NCBI GenBank assembly: GCA_032907565.1
Contig: JAJJPK010000151.1
Location: 1 to 14,184, forward strand
Direction of reading: 5' to 3'
Length of the DNA stretch: 14,184 bases
Source: ZC4RG29 sp032907565
Lineage (GTDB): Bacteria; Bacteroidota; Bacteroidia; Cytophagales; Cyclobacteriaceae
The position numbers were made by a program, and so were the translations under genes. Below the pieces are notes generated by a model, which ran no database searches, had not been told where the DNA came from, and saw only the letters and a program-made list of their open reading frames with translations. Position 1 is the stretch's first letter; every line of letters begins with the position of its first letter. Positions 12,953 through 14,184 of this stretch are shown here, one piece after another.

Positions 12953-13626
12953 CGCGCTTCAGTTTTGCTCCTCTGATTAAAGTTGATGAGGTACACAGTT
13001 GCAAGTACCAGAAAAGAAAAAGCGAGAAGGATGGCCGAATAAACACCGGCCGTGCCATAGTTCATAGCCTCAACCTCATCGTAGATGGCAATGGATACGA
13101 CTCTCGTTTCGCCGGGAATATTTCCACCAACCATCAGTACAACGCCAAACTCACCGATAGTGTGAGCAAAGGACAGGATACAGCCAGTGATCACTGCCAT
13201 GCGTACGTTGGGCAGCAGTACGCGCAACAGCGTAGTCATTTTCCCCTTGCCCAGTGTATAAGCAGCCTCCATCAGTGACCGCGGCAGTTGCTGGAATCCG
13301 GATTGTATGGGTTGCACCATAAAGGGAAGACTGTAAAGCAGTGAGGCGACCACAAGACCGGGAAACGTGAACACAAGGCGTATATCCATGTACTTGTCAA
13401 GCCACGAACCAAAGGCATTCTGTGGACTAAATGCGAGGAGAAGATAAAATCCCAGTACCGACGGCGGAAGCACAATGGGCAGCGCTACCAACGCTTCAAT
13501 CAACACCTTTGCCCGGCTTCGACTGTAGGCAAGCCAGTAGGCTACAGGTACGCCAATAATGAACAGGAGTACTGTTGTTATCAGCGAAAGTTTCAGGCTG
13601 AGTATGAAGGGTCCGAAATCGAGCAT
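12949..13626 (-). CDS. modB: Molybdate ABC transporter permease ModB
   Basis: A 225-residue inner-membrane permease with about five predicted transmembrane segments (roughly 8-32, 43-66, 86-106, 140-165 and 193-215). The cytoplasmic EAA loop that contacts ModC is EAAYTLGKGKMTTLLRVLLP (120-139). LPIVLPPSVLGFYLL (49-63) and SFAHTIGEFGVVLMVGGNIPGETR (152-175) are hallmark ModB blocks. Its ATG shares one base with the modA stop (TGATG), and its end overlaps modC by four bases, so the three genes form a tightly coupled operon read leftwards. Length and motifs match the family well. Confidence 0.95.
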   Translation of the reverse strand: MLDFGPFILSLKLSLITTVLLFIIGVPVAYWLAYSRSRAKVLIEALVALPIVLPPSVLGFYLLLAFSPQNAFGSWLDKYMDIRLVFTFPGLVVASLLYSLPFMVQPIQSGFQQLPRSLMEAAYTLGKGKMTTLLRVLLPNVRMAVITGCILSFAHTIGEFGVVLMVGGNIPGETRVVSIAIYDEVEAMNYGTAGVYSAILLAFSFLVLATVYLINFNQRSKTEAR

Positions 13627-14184
13627 CAGTCAGGCTTGGAGAATCCATAATATGAAAGGATGGCGACCGCTACCGGACTCTTTGCGAATTCAAAGAACGA
13701 ACGCGCAAGCTCCTTTCCCCTGCCATGCCGGGTGATAACAGCGCCCTGCACAATGGGCTCATAACTATCCACGGGGATCAGGTAGTAGGCTCCGCCGCTT
13801 CGTTGCATTGTTGTCGACCGGATTACGGACAACGCTACGATGGCAGCATCTGCCGCCCCGGAAAGGGCGAACTGTGCAGCTTGCGCAACATTCTGACCGT
13901 ACACCAGCTTGGGTTTGGCAACGTCCATTAGGCCGAAGTATTCCAAGCATTCTACCGCGCGCCTTCCGTAAGGTGCATGCTGGGGATTGGCGATCGCTAT
14001 CCGGGTTATCGACGGGTCCAGGAGTGTTTGCATCTCACGGATCTCAGGATTGACGCTTCGACACCACAGGATAAGATGCCCTCTCGCATACGGATAAATT
14101 TCGGACGACACCTGCTTATGCGATTTCAGGAGCTCCGTATACCCTATGTCGGCGGAAAAGAACAAGTCAAATGGTGCACCGTTA
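13626..14184 (-). CDS. modA: Molybdate-binding protein ModA (5' end outside window)
   Basis: The C-terminal 185 residues or so of a periplasmic molybdate-binding protein. The open frame continues to the window edge, where it reads NGAPFDLFFSADIGYTELL; a TTG inside this block (14165) is not the real start. Other family marks are IAIANPQHAPYGRRAVECLE, VYGQNVAQAAQFALSGAADAAIVALS and YYLIPVDSYEPIVQGAVIT, which form the second lobe and the oxyanion site. The signal peptide and first lobe lie outside the window. It is the first visible gene of the modABC operon. Tungstate cannot be distinguished from molybdate by eye. Confidence 0.93.
   Translation of the reverse strand, partial: NGAPFDLFFSADIGYTELLKSHKQVSSEIYPYARGHLILWCRSVNPEIREMQTLLDPSITRIAIANPQHAPYGRRAVECLEYFGLMDVAKPKLVYGQNVAQAAQFALSGAADAAIVALSVIRSTTMQRSGGAYYLIPVDSYEPIVQGAVITRHGRGKELARSFFEFAKSPVAVAILSYYGFSKPD

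Overview
The window looks like a chromosomal segment of a Bacteroidota bacterium of moderate GC. The evidence is an imuA-imuB-dnaE2 cassette of the Bacteroidota sequence type, a PIF1-like helicase with a helix-turn-helix tail, weak or absent Shine-Dalgarno sequences at most genes, and promoter-like elements of the Bacteroidota form TTG/TTTG...TAnnTTTG. I cannot name the genus. There are no rRNA genes, intact tRNA genes, insertion sequences, phage genes or CRISPR arrays.

Region 1 (1-5338) is an SOS-type mutagenesis locus. On the minus strand, imuA (4528), imuB (3810) and dnaE2 (2261, running off the left edge) form one operon: an error-prone C-family polymerase plus two accessory proteins. Divergently, on the plus strand, lies a LexA-like repressor (4688-5338). 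It joins an XRE-type helix-turn-helix to an S24 self-cleaving peptidase domain whose Ala-Gly cleavage site and Ser/Lys dyad are visible. Three copies of the half-site AGTTGCTAA, in alternating orientation, lie in the shared intergenic region (4565-4600), between the -33 and -7 elements I infer for imuA. The simplest model is that the repressor binds there, silences both itself and the mutasome operon, and is removed by DNA-damage-induced autocleavage.

Region 2 (5339-9975) holds two convergent superfamily 1 helicase genes: a PIF1/RecD-like helicase with a C-terminal HTH (5552-7819, +) and a HelD-like UvrD-family ATPase (7888-9975, -). The short gap between them is almost filled by an octanucleotide tandem repeat that supplies the stop codon of the HelD-like gene.

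Region 3 (10033-12226) contains a small lipocalin-like lipoprotein gene (-), a single-domain VOC protein resembling extradiol dioxygenases (+), and a dienelactone-hydrolase family protein with a twin-arginine N-terminus (+).

Region 4 (12263-14184, -) is a molybdate-type ABC transporter operon, modA (5' end outside the window), modB and modC, with overlapping genes. The ModC is short and lacks the usual C-terminal molybdate-binding domain.

Most of the content belongs to known families. The most distinctive signal is the operator architecture and the non-canonical SOS repressor at 4529-5338.
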